Part shown: one piece after another, positions 41,167 through 48,970 of the stretch
Numbering within the stretch: position 1 is the stretch's first letter
Layout: each line of letters opens with the position of its first letter
DNA from: CAZDGK01 sp964505035
GTDB lineage: Bacteria; Patescibacteriota; Saccharimonadia; UBA4664
Reading direction: 5' to 3'
DNA: 51,671 nt
NCBI GenBank assembly: GCA_964505035.1
Contig: CAZDGK010000004.1
Span: 1 to 51,671, forward strand
Program-made: the position numbers and the translations under genes
The notes under the pieces: generated by a model
What the model was told of the DNA's origin: nothing
The model's database searches: none
Seen by the model: only the letters and a program-made list of their open reading frames with translations

Positions 41167-42300
41167 CTAGGAGGTGTAGCGCGCAATGATGCGGGTGTAG
41201 GTCTGGGCGATTTGCCGCAGCGACCGGCGGCTGACCCATTCGTCTGCCGCGTGGGCATTGGCGCCGGCTGGCCCCAGATAGGCTACCGGGATGTCCCAAG
41301 CCTCGGCGATGAGCTGGCCGTCGCCGTAGCCTCGGTCGCGGCCGTCGAGGTAGCCGCCGCTGACGATAGCCTCCAGGGTGACGAGGTTGGCTGGATCGGT
41401 GGCTAGGGCGCCCAGGTCGTGGCGGATGTCGGCAGCCAGCAGCTCAAGCTTGGCGGTGGTGACGAGCTCCTGGACCTGGGCGACCACGGCGGCTGCCCGG
41501 AGGCTCGGCAGCGTGGGGCGAATGTCCAGGATAGCCTCGGCGTAGTCGGCAATGTTGTTGCCATCACGACCAAGCTCGACTTCCCCACCCGGTTGGCCGC
41601 GGTTGAGGCCGCCGCGTAGGTAGGCTACATTGAGCGATGGCCTGCCGAGGGCCGGGCTGTCAAAGCGATTGAGCCAGCCAGCTAGGTCGCGCAACACGTC
41701 GGCCAGGCTGGTGATGGCATTGATGCCGGCGGCCGGGTTGGCGGCGTGGCCGGTACGCCCACCAACGGCGAGGTGTAGCTCAATGAGGCCACGGTGGGCG
41801 TTCCAGATGTAGCCATTGCTTGGCTCGGCGATCAGCGCCAATTCTGGCCGTGGCCCGGCGGGTTCCTGGGCTAGAAATGCCCGCATACCGGCAAAGTCGT
41901 ACTCTTCGTCGCAGTAAAACAGCAGCATCAGGCCGGGCTGGGCGCCGGTTTGGGCGACGGCCGCCAGGATGGTGGCGATGCCGCCCTTCATGTCGTAGGC
42001 GCCCAAGCCATAGAGCCGGTCGCCGAGGGCGGTTAGGGCAAATTGGTCGGTACTCCAGCCGGTCTTGGGCACCACCGTATCCATGTGGCCGGCCAGGAGG
42101 AGGCGTGGTGGGCCTGGGGTGCGGGCGACGAGGTTGAAGCGGCGGGGCGCGACCGCTTGGCACTCCAGGGTGAAGCCGCCGACTCGGGCGAGGAAGCGCT
42201 CAATGTACTTGGCGACGGCGGCTTCCTGCTCGTAGCTGGGCAGGGCTACCAGATCGCGCGTGATAGCGGCTGGGTCGGTGAATGGTGGGAGGTTGCTCAT
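41167..42300 (-). CDS. M20 family metallopeptidase/deacylase (ArgE/DapE/dipeptidase-like)
   Basis: 377 residues, two-zinc amidohydrolase of the M20 clan. LLAGHMDTVVP (His72, Asp74), YGLGAYDMKGG (Asp103, bridging), YCDEEYDFAGM (catalytic Glu132, metal Glu133), ALIAEPSNG (Glu159), GRTGHAANP in the lid domain and NAHAADEWVS near the C-terminus (last zinc His). The family covers acetylornithine and succinyl-DAP deacylases and dipeptidases such as carnosinase. AAAGGG 8 bases before the ATG. The leader carries a T-box-like element, suggesting control by an uncharged tRNA and thus an amino-acid-releasing role (inference). Confidence 0.9.
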   Translation of the reverse strand: MSNLPPFTDPAAITRDLVALPSYEQEAAVAKYIERFLARVGGFTLECQAVAPRRFNLVARTPGPPRLLLAGHMDTVVPKTGWSTDQFALTALGDRLYGLGAYDMKGGIATILAAVAQTGAQPGLMLLFYCDEEYDFAGMRAFLAQEPAGPRPELALIAEPSNGYIWNAHRGLIELHLAVGGRTGHAANPAAGINAITSLADVLRDLAGWLNRFDSPALGRPSLNVAYLRGGLNRGQPGGEVELGRDGNNIADYAEAILDIRPTLPSLRAAAVVAQVQELVTTAKLELLAADIRHDLGALATDPANLVTLEAIVSGGYLDGRDRGYGDGQLIAEAWDIPVAYLGPAGANAHAADEWVSRRSLRQIAQTYTRIIARYTS

Positions 42301-42331
42301 AAGTTGAGCCCTTTCGTTTAAAGACAACTAA

Positions 42332-42392
42332 AAACCTCGCGTTCCCTGACTCACGGGCCATAAAGGCTCGTGCTTCAAGGAACGAGAGGTTT
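42332..42392 (-). terminator. Long hairpin between T-box-like element and M20 gene
   Basis: AAACCTC, CGTTCC, CACG / CGTG, GGAACG, GAGGTTT with symmetric small internal loops, followed by TT. Looks like a second intrinsic terminator about 30 bases before the ATG. Confidence 0.7.
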
Positions 42393-42576
42393 AAAAAAGG
42401 ACCTCCCGCGGTCCCATCCTTGTTCCCAAATCATTGCTGACTTGGACACTCAGGCCGGCTCCGCTCGTGCGACATCGGCTGCCAAATTTTACGGTGTGGC
42501 TTCCGTCGGGCATTTTGGCCCGCAGCTGGCGGATCGTGACTCCGCTCGTACGCTTTATACGTGGTATTTAGTTGTA
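42393..42576 (-). promoter_or_regulatory. T-box-like riboswitch leader
   Basis: Minus-strand leader of about 185 bases. Its 3' part reads AACAAGGATGGGACCGCG (42424-42407), close to the T-box consensus AAxxxGGGTGGNACCRCG. AAGG/CCTT and ACC/GGT can form an antiterminator-like helix with a bulge holding TGGG, the tRNA NCCA-binding site, while GGACC/GGTCC plus six T (42414-42393) forms the competing terminator. TGGG would match a discriminator C, as in bacterial tRNA-His; CAC triplets occur in the upstream stem region (for example 42498-42496). The stem I fold was only sketched by eye. It occupies most of the 399-base gene-free stretch 42301-42699. Confidence 0.65.
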
Positions 42577-42582
42577 ACGCTT

Positions 42583-42611
42583 ATATTAATGTGCTGTAGG
42601 CTTTTTGTCAA
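42583..42611 (-). promoter_or_regulatory. Promoter of the T-box-like leader
   Basis: Minus strand: consensus TTGACA (42611-42606), 17-base spacer, TAATAT (42588-42583). Confidence 0.8.
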
Positions 42612-42641
42612 GCAGGCATATTTGGCAATCCCCTACCGATC

Positions 42642-42670
42642 TTGACTGATGTAGCTTTCTGTTCTATAAT
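42642..42670 (+). promoter_or_regulatory. Promoter of the 42700 gene
   Basis: TTGACT (42642-42647), 17-base spacer, perfect TATAAT (42665-42670). Confidence 0.85.
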
Positions 42671-42699
42671 GTGCTAACCCGATCCCGAAGGGAGTGCCC

Positions 42700-43002
42700 A
42701 TGACTGGCACATTGCACAAGGCAGTATCGCAGGGCATGGACGCGGAGACGCAGCGGCGGTTCGACACCTATGTGGGTGCCGAAAGTCGTCGTTTGCTGAC
42801 CGGAGGAACTACGCATACCCAGATCTATAACCTCGTCAGCGTCGAGCTGATGGGGCACAATTTTGGGACGTGGACTCTGGCTGGCATTGAGGCGGCTATC
42901 AACGTCATGCACCAGTACGATTCGGACAAGCTGCGGTGGAAAGAACTCACCGAGCGTCTCCACATGGTCGCATTGCGCGACCGCCAGTTGATCCCTGCGT
43001 GA
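42700..43002 (+). CDS. 100-aa orphan, paralogue of the 40059 product
   Basis: Starts MTGTLHKAVSQGMDAETQRR and ends LTERLHMVALRDRQLIPA. Same length and end-to-end similarity to the 40059 protein, same TTGACT promoter, same AGGGAG Shine-Dalgarno placement and a terminator. Mostly helical, cytoplasmic. The two copies bracket the GNAT and M20 genes on the opposite strand. Function unknown. Confidence 0.78.
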   Translation: MTGTLHKAVSQGMDAETQRRFDTYVGAESRRLLTGGTTHTQIYNLVSVELMGHNFGTWTLAGIEAAINVMHQYDSDKLRWKELTERLHMVALRDRQLIPA

Positions 43003-43008
43003 TCTGCC

Positions 43009-43034
43009 AGCGCCTACCCCATGTGGTAGGCGCT
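43009..43034 (+). terminator. Terminator of the 42700 gene
   Basis: AGCGCCTACC / GGTAGGCGCT, 10-bp perfect stem, then AAATTT. Confidence 0.82.
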
Positions 43035-43053
43035 AAATTTATGGACAACGACA

Positions 43054-43079
43054 GCCCGACCTCCCGAGGGAGGCCGGGC
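43054..43079 (-). terminator. Terminator of the 43083 gene
   Basis: GCCCG-A-CCTCCC / GGGAGG-C-CGGGC with a single mismatch, directly after the minus-strand stop. Confidence 0.75.
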
Positions 43080-43082
43080 GGA

Positions 43083-43439
43083 CTAGATGCCGGTGGGGAC
43101 GCGGTACTCGACGATGCAGGTTCGTTGGCCGCAGGTGGTGGCTTTGGCTAGCAGATACAGGCCAAAGCTTGTGCCCAGCACCAGGCAAGTGACGGCAACG
43201 CTCGGGTCGCCGCTGACGAGCTCGGCTTCGAAGTGAATGAGCTGGCCGGGTGCGGCTGAAACGACCTTTTGGACAAAGGCCAGCCGGCTGAGTTCGGGGC
43301 CGCCGACAGTGTGGTCGTCGACAAACCAACTCAGCCGCATGAGCAGGTCGTGATCGTCTGAAGTGAAGCCTCCTAACCGGAAACGGCGCGGTCCGGGCAT
43401 GATTTTCCCATCTACTGGTCGGTGCAGATGCCAGACCAT
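43083..43439 (-). CDS. Orphan protein, about 118 aa
   Basis: From MVWHLHRPVDGKIMPGPRRF: strand-rich, with RLSWFVDDHTVGGPELSRLA, LIHFEAELVSGDPSVAVTCL and a hydrophobic patch (LGTSFGLYLLAK), ending CIVEYRVPTGI. Start uncertain (ATG 43439 or TTG 43466); neither has a clear Shine-Dalgarno. Terminator follows. No family recognised. Confidence 0.58.
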   Translation of the reverse strand: MVWHLHRPVDGKIMPGPRRFRLGGFTSDDHDLLMRLSWFVDDHTVGGPELSRLAFVQKVVSAAPGQLIHFEAELVSGDPSVAVTCLVLGTSFGLYLLAKATTCGQRTCIVEYRVPTGI

Positions 43440-43522
43440 GGTAAGCAAGCGCTGATTGGCAAGCAACGGTAAGCGGCTTTGGCCTGGACGCTCGGCGCCG
43501 GGTCTGTTAGCCTGGGAACCGT

Positions 43523-44605
43523 ATGAAGAAAATTGGAATTCTCAACAGTGGCGGTGACTGCGCCGGTCTCAACGCAGTGATCTCAAGTGTGGTCAAGACG
43601 GGCACACCGATGGGTTATGAATTTGTGGGCTTTGAGCGAGGCTGGGAAGGCTTGCTCGACCCGATGACGTATGTCGAGCTGACGCCGGAGCGAGTGCGAG
43701 GCATCTCGCATTTGGGCGGCACCATTTTGAAAACGGCCAACAAGGGCCGGTTTGCTGGCAAGGTGGGCGCCGGCGACAAGTCGCGAATTGACCCGGAGAT
43801 TCTGGAAATGGCCCAGCGTAATGCCAAACAGCTCGGTCTGGATGGATTGATCGTGATTGGCGGCGACGGGACGCTGAGTGCGGCCCTGCAGCTGGCGGAG
43901 TCTGGTATCCGGTTGGTGGGCGTGCCCAAGACGATAGATAACGACCTAGGTGCGACCGACAAGACCTTTGGCTTCTCGACGGCTGTGCAGGTGGCGGTGG
44001 ATGCGCTGGACAAAATTCACACCACAGCGACCAGTCATGACCGGGTGTTCCTGGTGGAGTGTATGGGCCGGCATGCTGGCTGGATTACGCTGTTTGCTGG
44101 CTTGGCGGGCAGTGCCAATGCTATCTTGCTGCCGGAGTTTGATGTGGATGTGGACCAGTTTATTGAGTTCTTGCTGTGGCGCAAGCATTCGGGCAAGCCG
44201 AGCGCCGTTGTGGCGGTGGCCGAGGGGGTCAAGCTGACGCATGAGGAGATCAGCACCAAGCGCGGCGCGACTTCCAGCGAGGTGGTGTTGGGTGGGGCCA
44301 GCGAGCAGCTGATGCATGCTATCGAGAAGGCCGTACCGGGTGAGTTTGAAATGCGCAACGTGGTGCTAGGGCACACGCAGCGAGGTGGCACGCCATCGAG
44401 CCAGGACCGGATTCTGGCCAAGCGCTACGGCGTGGAAGCGATGATGGCCTATGACCGGGGCGAGACAAATGTGATGGTGGCTACGCGCAATAACCAAATG
44501 CTGACGGTGCCGATTGCCGAGGCAGTGAACAGTCTCAAACTGGTGCAGCACGATACGCTTGAGTATGTCGACGCCAAGAAAATTGGCATCTATCTGAACG
44601 AGTAG
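43523..44605 (+). CDS. pfkA: 6-phosphofructokinase
   Basis: Phosphorylates fructose 6-phosphate in glycolysis. 360 residues: NSGGDCAGLNAVI (phosphate-binding), GLIVIGGDGTLSAA (113-117 GGDGT), VPKTIDNDL (Lys136), CMGRHAGWITL, AEGVKL and GHTQRGGTPSSQDR. The pair Gly116 (equivalent to E. coli 104) and Lys136 (equivalent to 124) is the mixed type seen in some actinobacterial ATP enzymes; classic ATP enzymes have Gly/Gly and PPi enzymes Asp/Lys. The donor is therefore probably ATP but not certain. PFK has been reported missing from many CPR genomes, so its presence matters for this lineage. Confidence 0.93.
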   Translation: MKKIGILNSGGDCAGLNAVISSVVKTGTPMGYEFVGFERGWEGLLDPMTYVELTPERVRGISHLGGTILKTANKGRFAGKVGAGDKSRIDPEILEMAQRNAKQLGLDGLIVIGGDGTLSAALQLAESGIRLVGVPKTIDNDLGATDKTFGFSTAVQVAVDALDKIHTTATSHDRVFLVECMGRHAGWITLFAGLAGSANAILLPEFDVDVDQFIEFLLWRKHSGKPSAVVAVAEGVKLTHEEISTKRGATSSEVVLGGASEQLMHAIEKAVPGEFEMRNVVLGHTQRGGTPSSQDRILAKRYGVEAMMAYDRGETNVMVATRNNQMLTVPIAEAVNSLKLVQHDTLEYVDAKKIGIYLNE

Positions 44606-44620
44606 TCAAAGCGGTAATGC

Positions 44621-44626
44621 TATAAT
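44621..44626 (+). promoter_or_regulatory. -10 element of the 44650 gene
   Basis: Perfect TATAAT, 23 bases before the ATG; no clear -35 at the expected distance. Confidence 0.4.
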
Positions 44627-44649
44627 GGTGAGGTTAGCAGTGAGTGTTG

Positions 44650-46518
44650 ATGCGACGAGGGATCCTCAAGGTTACTCACCAGATTAGGCAACTTCCCCGC
44701 CATTTGCGGCAGCTCAGGCCGGCGTGGCTGGCGGGTGCGTTAGCGGTGGTATTGGCGGCTGATGCTACACTCGTGGCGTGGCAGACGCAAGCGCCGCTGA
44801 ATGTGCGGCTGGCCGACCAGAGTTCTGTCAGCGTGACCGGGCCGTTGCGACTAGCGTTTGGTCAGCAGGTCGCGGCAGACTTCGCGGCGGAGATCCAGCC
44901 GGTAGTGCCAGGGGCTTGGCATAGCCAGCACTCGGTCTTGGGCGTGGCAGAATTGTCGTTCCAGCCGTCGAGCCGGTTTGAGGCAGGGATGGTTTATACG
45001 GTGCGCATCCGGCATCTGCACCGGGCGCTGACGGGCGCTCAGCTGCCGGATATCGTACAGGTGTTTCGGGCGCAGATCCCGCCAGATGTGCAGTCAGCCA
45101 GGCCGGTGATCAATGCGACGGACGTGAGTACCCGACCGGAGCTGAGCATGACACTGGCGGCGCCCAACCGCGGAGTCCGGGATGTGCAGGCCAGGCTCTA
45201 CCCGCAGGCTGATTTGCGACTGGTCAATACCGACGACAAGACATTTATGTGGCAGCCCATCCACCCGCTCAAACAGGGTGTGAACTACCTGTTTATGGTG
45301 GAGGATGGCCGGATGCCGGCGGACAAAAGCCGGCTGGTGACGGTCGCATTTACGACGGTAGCTGAGCCGCAGATTGTGTCGGCTCGGAGTGGCGGGTACT
45401 TTGCGCCTGGGCAGACGGTGGACATTGTATTTGACCGGCCAATGGCGCCAGATACTAATGCATTTAGCTTCGATCTGACTGGTAAGGGCAGCTGGATCAA
45501 TACTGAAACCTACCGGTTTGTGCCCGACAGTATCAAGCCGGGCGAGACGCATACCTATGTGGTGAAGGCTGGAGCTAAATCAGCGGCGGGAGGGGTGGTC
45601 GAGGCTGATCATCAGTTCCAGTTCGCGACCAATGGCGCTGTGGGGGCTAGTATCTCGCCGGCCGGTGGTGGCGTGGATGTCAGCGCACCGGTGCGAGTGG
45701 CGTTTGATATGCCGGTGGACCGGGCCTCGGCTCAGGCGCGGTTTAGCATGAGCCCAGCGACGGCCGGGGTGTTTAGCTGGAGTGGCAACACGATGACCTA
45801 CACCCCGACCGCGCCTTGGGCGTATCAGTCTGGCTACAGTCTGGCGGTGGCGCCTGGTGTGGTACCGGTGTGGGGTTTGCCGAGCAATCACACGCTGAGC
45901 GCGTCATTTACGACGGCGCCGCAGATTATCCAGCTGGGGGTGCCGGCCTACAAGGCGCACTATACGATGAGCTGTGAGCTAACTGCGTTGCGCATGGTGT
46001 TGGGTTTTTACGGCATTGGCATGGCCGATGAAGCAGAAATTGTGTACAAAATGGGCTATAATCCGCGAGCGCGCGATCAGGCTACTAATAGTTGGGACAA
46101 CCCCAATAAGCAATATGTGGGGTATTTGAATGGCGGCCAAAACTTCTCTGGCTACGGTGTGCATGCTGGGCCGATCGCGGCGGCCGCAGGGTTGTATGGC
46201 CATAGCGCGACCGACTCATACAACGTGTCGGCGGCCTATATTTCGCAGCAGATCCATGCAGGGCATCCGGTGATCTTTTGGGGACACAGTACGCCGGCCA
46301 AAGCCGACTCCTGGAACACACCCGATGGCGTGGTGCAGACGTGGCTATCGTCGCACGGGCGGGTGGCGTATGGCGTGCAAGGCAGCGCCGACAATCCGAT
46401 TGGGTTCTACATTATTGACCCCATGAATGGCGGCAAATTGTATTGGACGGCGGCCCAACTTATGGCTAACATGAACATTATTCCGGGCGTGAGCAACCAG
46501 ACGGTCGTGGTGTACTAG
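44650..46518 (+). CDS. Surface protein: Ig-like (Big_5-type) domains plus C39-like peptidase domain
   Basis: 622 residues. N-terminal membrane segment (about 26-45, WLAGALAVVLAADATLVAW), then three to four Ig-like domains with the Big_5 wording (VDIVFDRPMAP, VRVAFDMPVDRAS and FTTVAEP/FTTAPQ ends) up to about residue 430, then a papain-like C39_2 domain: YTMSCELTALRMVLGFYG with Cys442, GHPVIFWGH (His539/His546) and FYIIDPMNGG (Asp590). All catalytic residues appear present. The long Ig stalk would hold the peptidase away from the membrane. Targets unknown; attack on neighbour or host proteins is conceivable. Confidence 0.85.
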   Translation: MRRGILKVTHQIRQLPRHLRQLRPAWLAGALAVVLAADATLVAWQTQAPLNVRLADQSSVSVTGPLRLAFGQQVAADFAAEIQPVVPGAWHSQHSVLGVAELSFQPSSRFEAGMVYTVRIRHLHRALTGAQLPDIVQVFRAQIPPDVQSARPVINATDVSTRPELSMTLAAPNRGVRDVQARLYPQADLRLVNTDDKTFMWQPIHPLKQGVNYLFMVEDGRMPADKSRLVTVAFTTVAEPQIVSARSGGYFAPGQTVDIVFDRPMAPDTNAFSFDLTGKGSWINTETYRFVPDSIKPGETHTYVVKAGAKSAAGGVVEADHQFQFATNGAVGASISPAGGGVDVSAPVRVAFDMPVDRASAQARFSMSPATAGVFSWSGNTMTYTPTAPWAYQSGYSLAVAPGVVPVWGLPSNHTLSASFTTAPQIIQLGVPAYKAHYTMSCELTALRMVLGFYGIGMADEAEIVYKMGYNPRARDQATNSWDNPNKQYVGYLNGGQNFSGYGVHAGPIAAAAGLYGHSATDSYNVSAAYISQQIHAGHPVIFWGHSTPAKADSWNTPDGVVQTWLSSHGRVAYGVQGSADNPIGFYIIDPMNGGKLYWTAAQLMANMNIIPGVSNQTVVVY

Positions 46519-46538
46519 TGACTGATTGGGGGGTGTAA

Positions 46539-47783
46539 GTGAAGTTTCGCTATCTGGATGGATTGCGCGGCGTGGCGGCGTTTGTGGTGTTGCTCGACCA
46601 CTTTGCGTTTGCGTTGTTTCCGGCGGCGATTACCGGCCAGGGGGTGGCCAGGTTTGGTGAACAATGGGTGCACAATACGCCACTCTATGTCCTGGTGAGT
46701 GGTGACTACGCGGTATGTATATTCTTTGTGCTGAGCGGGATCGTGCTGAGCGCGAAGTTTTTTGCGACTGGGGACGGGGCGTTTGTGGTGGCGACGGCTA
46801 CCAAGCGGTACCTGCGGCTGGCGATTCCGGTGCTGGGGTCGGTGCTGCTGGCGTGTGCGCTGGTGAAGCTGGGCCTGATGTTTAACCAGCCCGTGGGGGC
46901 GGCCGCCAGTAGCCCGTGGTGGCAGAGTTTTTGGATGTTTGCTGGTAGCTGGCGACAGGCGCTACAAGAGGCGCTGATCGGGGTGTTTAGTAATAGCCTG
47001 AGCGTCTATAACCCGCCGCTGTGGACGATTCAGATGGAGTTTTGGGGGTCGTTTCTGGTGTTTATGGTGCTTTTGGCCTTTGCAAAGCTCCGCAATCGCT
47101 GGCTGATTTACGGCTTGCTGGCGGTGGTGTTTGCCAAGACGTACTACCTGGCGTTTTTGCTGGGGGTGGCGATGTGCGACTATCATTACTCGCAGCCGGA
47201 TGGCTGGGTGCGGCGGTGGCTGGCGCGGGGCTGGTGGCTGCCGGTGCTGGTCGGGTCACTGGTGCTCGGCAGCTACCCAGTGGTGTCGACGGAGGGGACG
47301 ATGTTTGCCGGGTGGCATCTGCCTGGGTTTGGGTACAATCTGCAGGTGGCGGCCCATGTGGCGGGCGCTTTTGGGCTAATCGCGGTGCTGATGGCGGTGC
47401 GCCCACTGCAGTGGGTGTTGGAGCGGCGGCCCACGCAGTTCCTCGGCCGAGTGTCGTTCTCGCTGTACCTGCTGCATTTCTTGGTGCTGGGGTCGTATGC
47501 CAGCTATTTGTTTACGGTACTGCCGGCGGGATGGGCGTATCCCTGGCGGGCGCTGGCCGTGCTGCTACCGACGGTGGTGGTGGCACTGAGCGCGGCGTAT
47601 GTCTATGCGCGACTGGTGGATGAGCCGGCCATCAGGTTCGCGGGGTGGCTCTATGCGCGAGTGTTTACGGCGGCTGGGCGGCGGGTGCGAGTGGCGCTAG
47701 AGCCGTCCCCTACCTTGTCGGCGGCTGATGCGGAACCGGCGCCAGTGCTTAGTGAATATGATGCCGCAACAGGTCGAGAATAG
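46539..47783 (+). CDS. Acyltransferase 3 (OafA/YrhL-like) membrane protein
   Basis: 414 residues, about ten membrane segments. Opens YLDGLRGVAAFVVLLDHF (R and H of the family signature), then VCIFFVLSGIVLS and a C-terminal FLGRVSFSLYLLHFLVL. O-acylates surface sugars in characterised members. No extracytoplasmic SGNH domain is fused. GTG start with GGGGGGTG just upstream; starts 21 bases after the C39-like gene, so probably co-transcribed. Last 35 bases overlap the convergent DUF457 gene. Confidence 0.92.
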   Translation: MKFRYLDGLRGVAAFVVLLDHFAFALFPAAITGQGVARFGEQWVHNTPLYVLVSGDYAVCIFFVLSGIVLSAKFFATGDGAFVVATATKRYLRLAIPVLGSVLLACALVKLGLMFNQPVGAAASSPWWQSFWMFAGSWRQALQEALIGVFSNSLSVYNPPLWTIQMEFWGSFLVFMVLLAFAKLRNRWLIYGLLAVVFAKTYYLAFLLGVAMCDYHYSQPDGWVRRWLARGWWLPVLVGSLVLGSYPVVSTEGTMFAGWHLPGFGYNLQVAAHVAGAFGLIAVLMAVRPLQWVLERRPTQFLGRVSFSLYLLHFLVLGSYASYLFTVLPAGWAYPWRALAVLLPTVVVALSAAYVYARLVDEPAIRFAGWLYARVFTAAGRRVRVALEPSPTLSAADAEPAPVLSEYDAATGRE

Positions 47784-48330
47784 CCGGGTAGTGTGACCAG
47801 GCGAGGTAGCCGTCGGCCACCAGCAGGGCCGGAAATACGACCAATACCTCGACAGCCTTGCCGGTAGTGATGCGCAGCGACCGCAGTGGCGGCAGGCCAA
47901 ACTTGATTGGTAGTGGTAGTAGCCACGGCACGCCTTCCTTGGTGAAGGTGTCCATGACTAAGTGCGACAACAGGCCAATGACGAAAGCGTACCAGACGAG
48001 CTGGATGTTGACGCCGTGCATAATGGGACTCAGGAACTCTAGCAGCAGCCAGGCGCCGCCGCTAAACAGCGCCGCACCGAGCAGTGAATGCGTCAGAAAA
48101 CGGTGGCCGCCCAGGAGGTGGTCGACGCCGCGGCCGACGACGCCGCCGATCGGCAGGTTGCGCCAAAACGGTGCCGTGGGCTCGTCGATATCCGGGGCGA
48201 TGCCGCCGATGAGGTTGGCGAGGAGAGCCAGCAGAGCGGTGGCGAGCGTCAGGTCGTGAATGGGCGGCACCACAATCACGGCGGCGGCTAGGGCGGTGAC
48301 GGCGGCAAGGTCGTGGGTGCGGCCGGTCAT
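47749..48330 (-). CDS. DUF457 / YdjM-type metal-dependent membrane hydrolase
   Basis: 193 residues, about four membrane segments. Family residues present: MTGRTHDLAAV (His6), LIGGIAPDIDEP (Asp pair), GGHRFLTHSLLG (His-Arg, His) and LLSHLVMDTFTKEGV (His, Asp). The physiological role of the family is poorly defined. Its ATG overlaps the stop of the DUF1697 gene (ATGA), so they form an operon. Confidence 0.9.
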   Translation of the reverse strand: MTGRTHDLAAVTALAAAVIVVPPIHDLTLATALLALLANLIGGIAPDIDEPTAPFWRNLPIGGVVGRGVDHLLGGHRFLTHSLLGAALFSGGAWLLLEFLSPIMHGVNIQLVWYAFVIGLLSHLVMDTFTKEGVPWLLPLPIKFGLPPLRSLRITTGKAVEVLVVFPALLVADGYLAWSHYPAILDLLRHHIH

Positions 48331-48893
48331 GATGAGGCGGCTTCCCCGGCGGCCTGCATCAGGGCGGTGAGCTTGCGCACGGTATTGGTGCCGCGGATGG
48401 TCATGTCGGCGTACACCGGCGTGCCCATGACCCGCACAAACCCCGCCCGGCTAAACGCTTGCCGGTCTCCCCACCACAGCAGAGTGCCGGGTAGATATAT
48501 GAGGTCCTCAATATCGGGCTTGAGCGTGAAGTGTCTGAGGATATCCGGTGAGTCGATGGTGTGCCGTAGGAAAATGATGTCGTATTTGCGATCTGGGCGG
48601 GTGTCCCAGTCGGGCGGCAGGTCGTGTAGTAGCTGCTCCATCTCGGCTAGGCTGCGGACTACTACTCGCACGGGTAGTTCGAGGGTGCGGTCTAGGGCGC
48701 TTTCGATGGCTGTTTCCAGGTGGCGAGCATCGGAGGTGGCTTGGAAGATGACATTGCCGCTATTGATGTAGGTGCGGACCTGATGGTAGCCGAGGGCTTC
48801 AAACTGCGTCTTGAGCTTGGCCATGCTGATGATATTTTTGCCGCCGACATTGATGCCGCGAAGTAGGGCGACGTAGGTGGTAAGCTGATGCAT
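48327..48893 (-). CDS. DUF1697 family protein
   Basis: 188 residues. TYVALLRGINVGGKNIISMA, then LKTQFEALGYHQVRTYINSG and GNVIFQ are the family hallmark; the later VYADMTIRGTNTVRKL matches its C-terminal end. Cytoplasmic, function unknown. TAGAAT ends 7 bases before the ATG at 48893, supporting that start and a leaderless mRNA. Confidence 0.93.
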   Translation of the reverse strand: MHQLTTYVALLRGINVGGKNIISMAKLKTQFEALGYHQVRTYINSGNVIFQATSDARHLETAIESALDRTLELPVRVVVRSLAEMEQLLHDLPPDWDTRPDRKYDIIFLRHTIDSPDILRHFTLKPDIEDLIYLPGTLLWWGDRQAFSRAGFVRVMGTPVYADMTIRGTNTVRKLTALMQAAGEAASS

Positions 48894-48970
48894 ATTCCGC
48901 ATTCTAGCACGGTACTATTGAGAGCATAAGCAGGTTGAGCAATCGGAGGCGGCTAAGGTGGCTATCTTTG

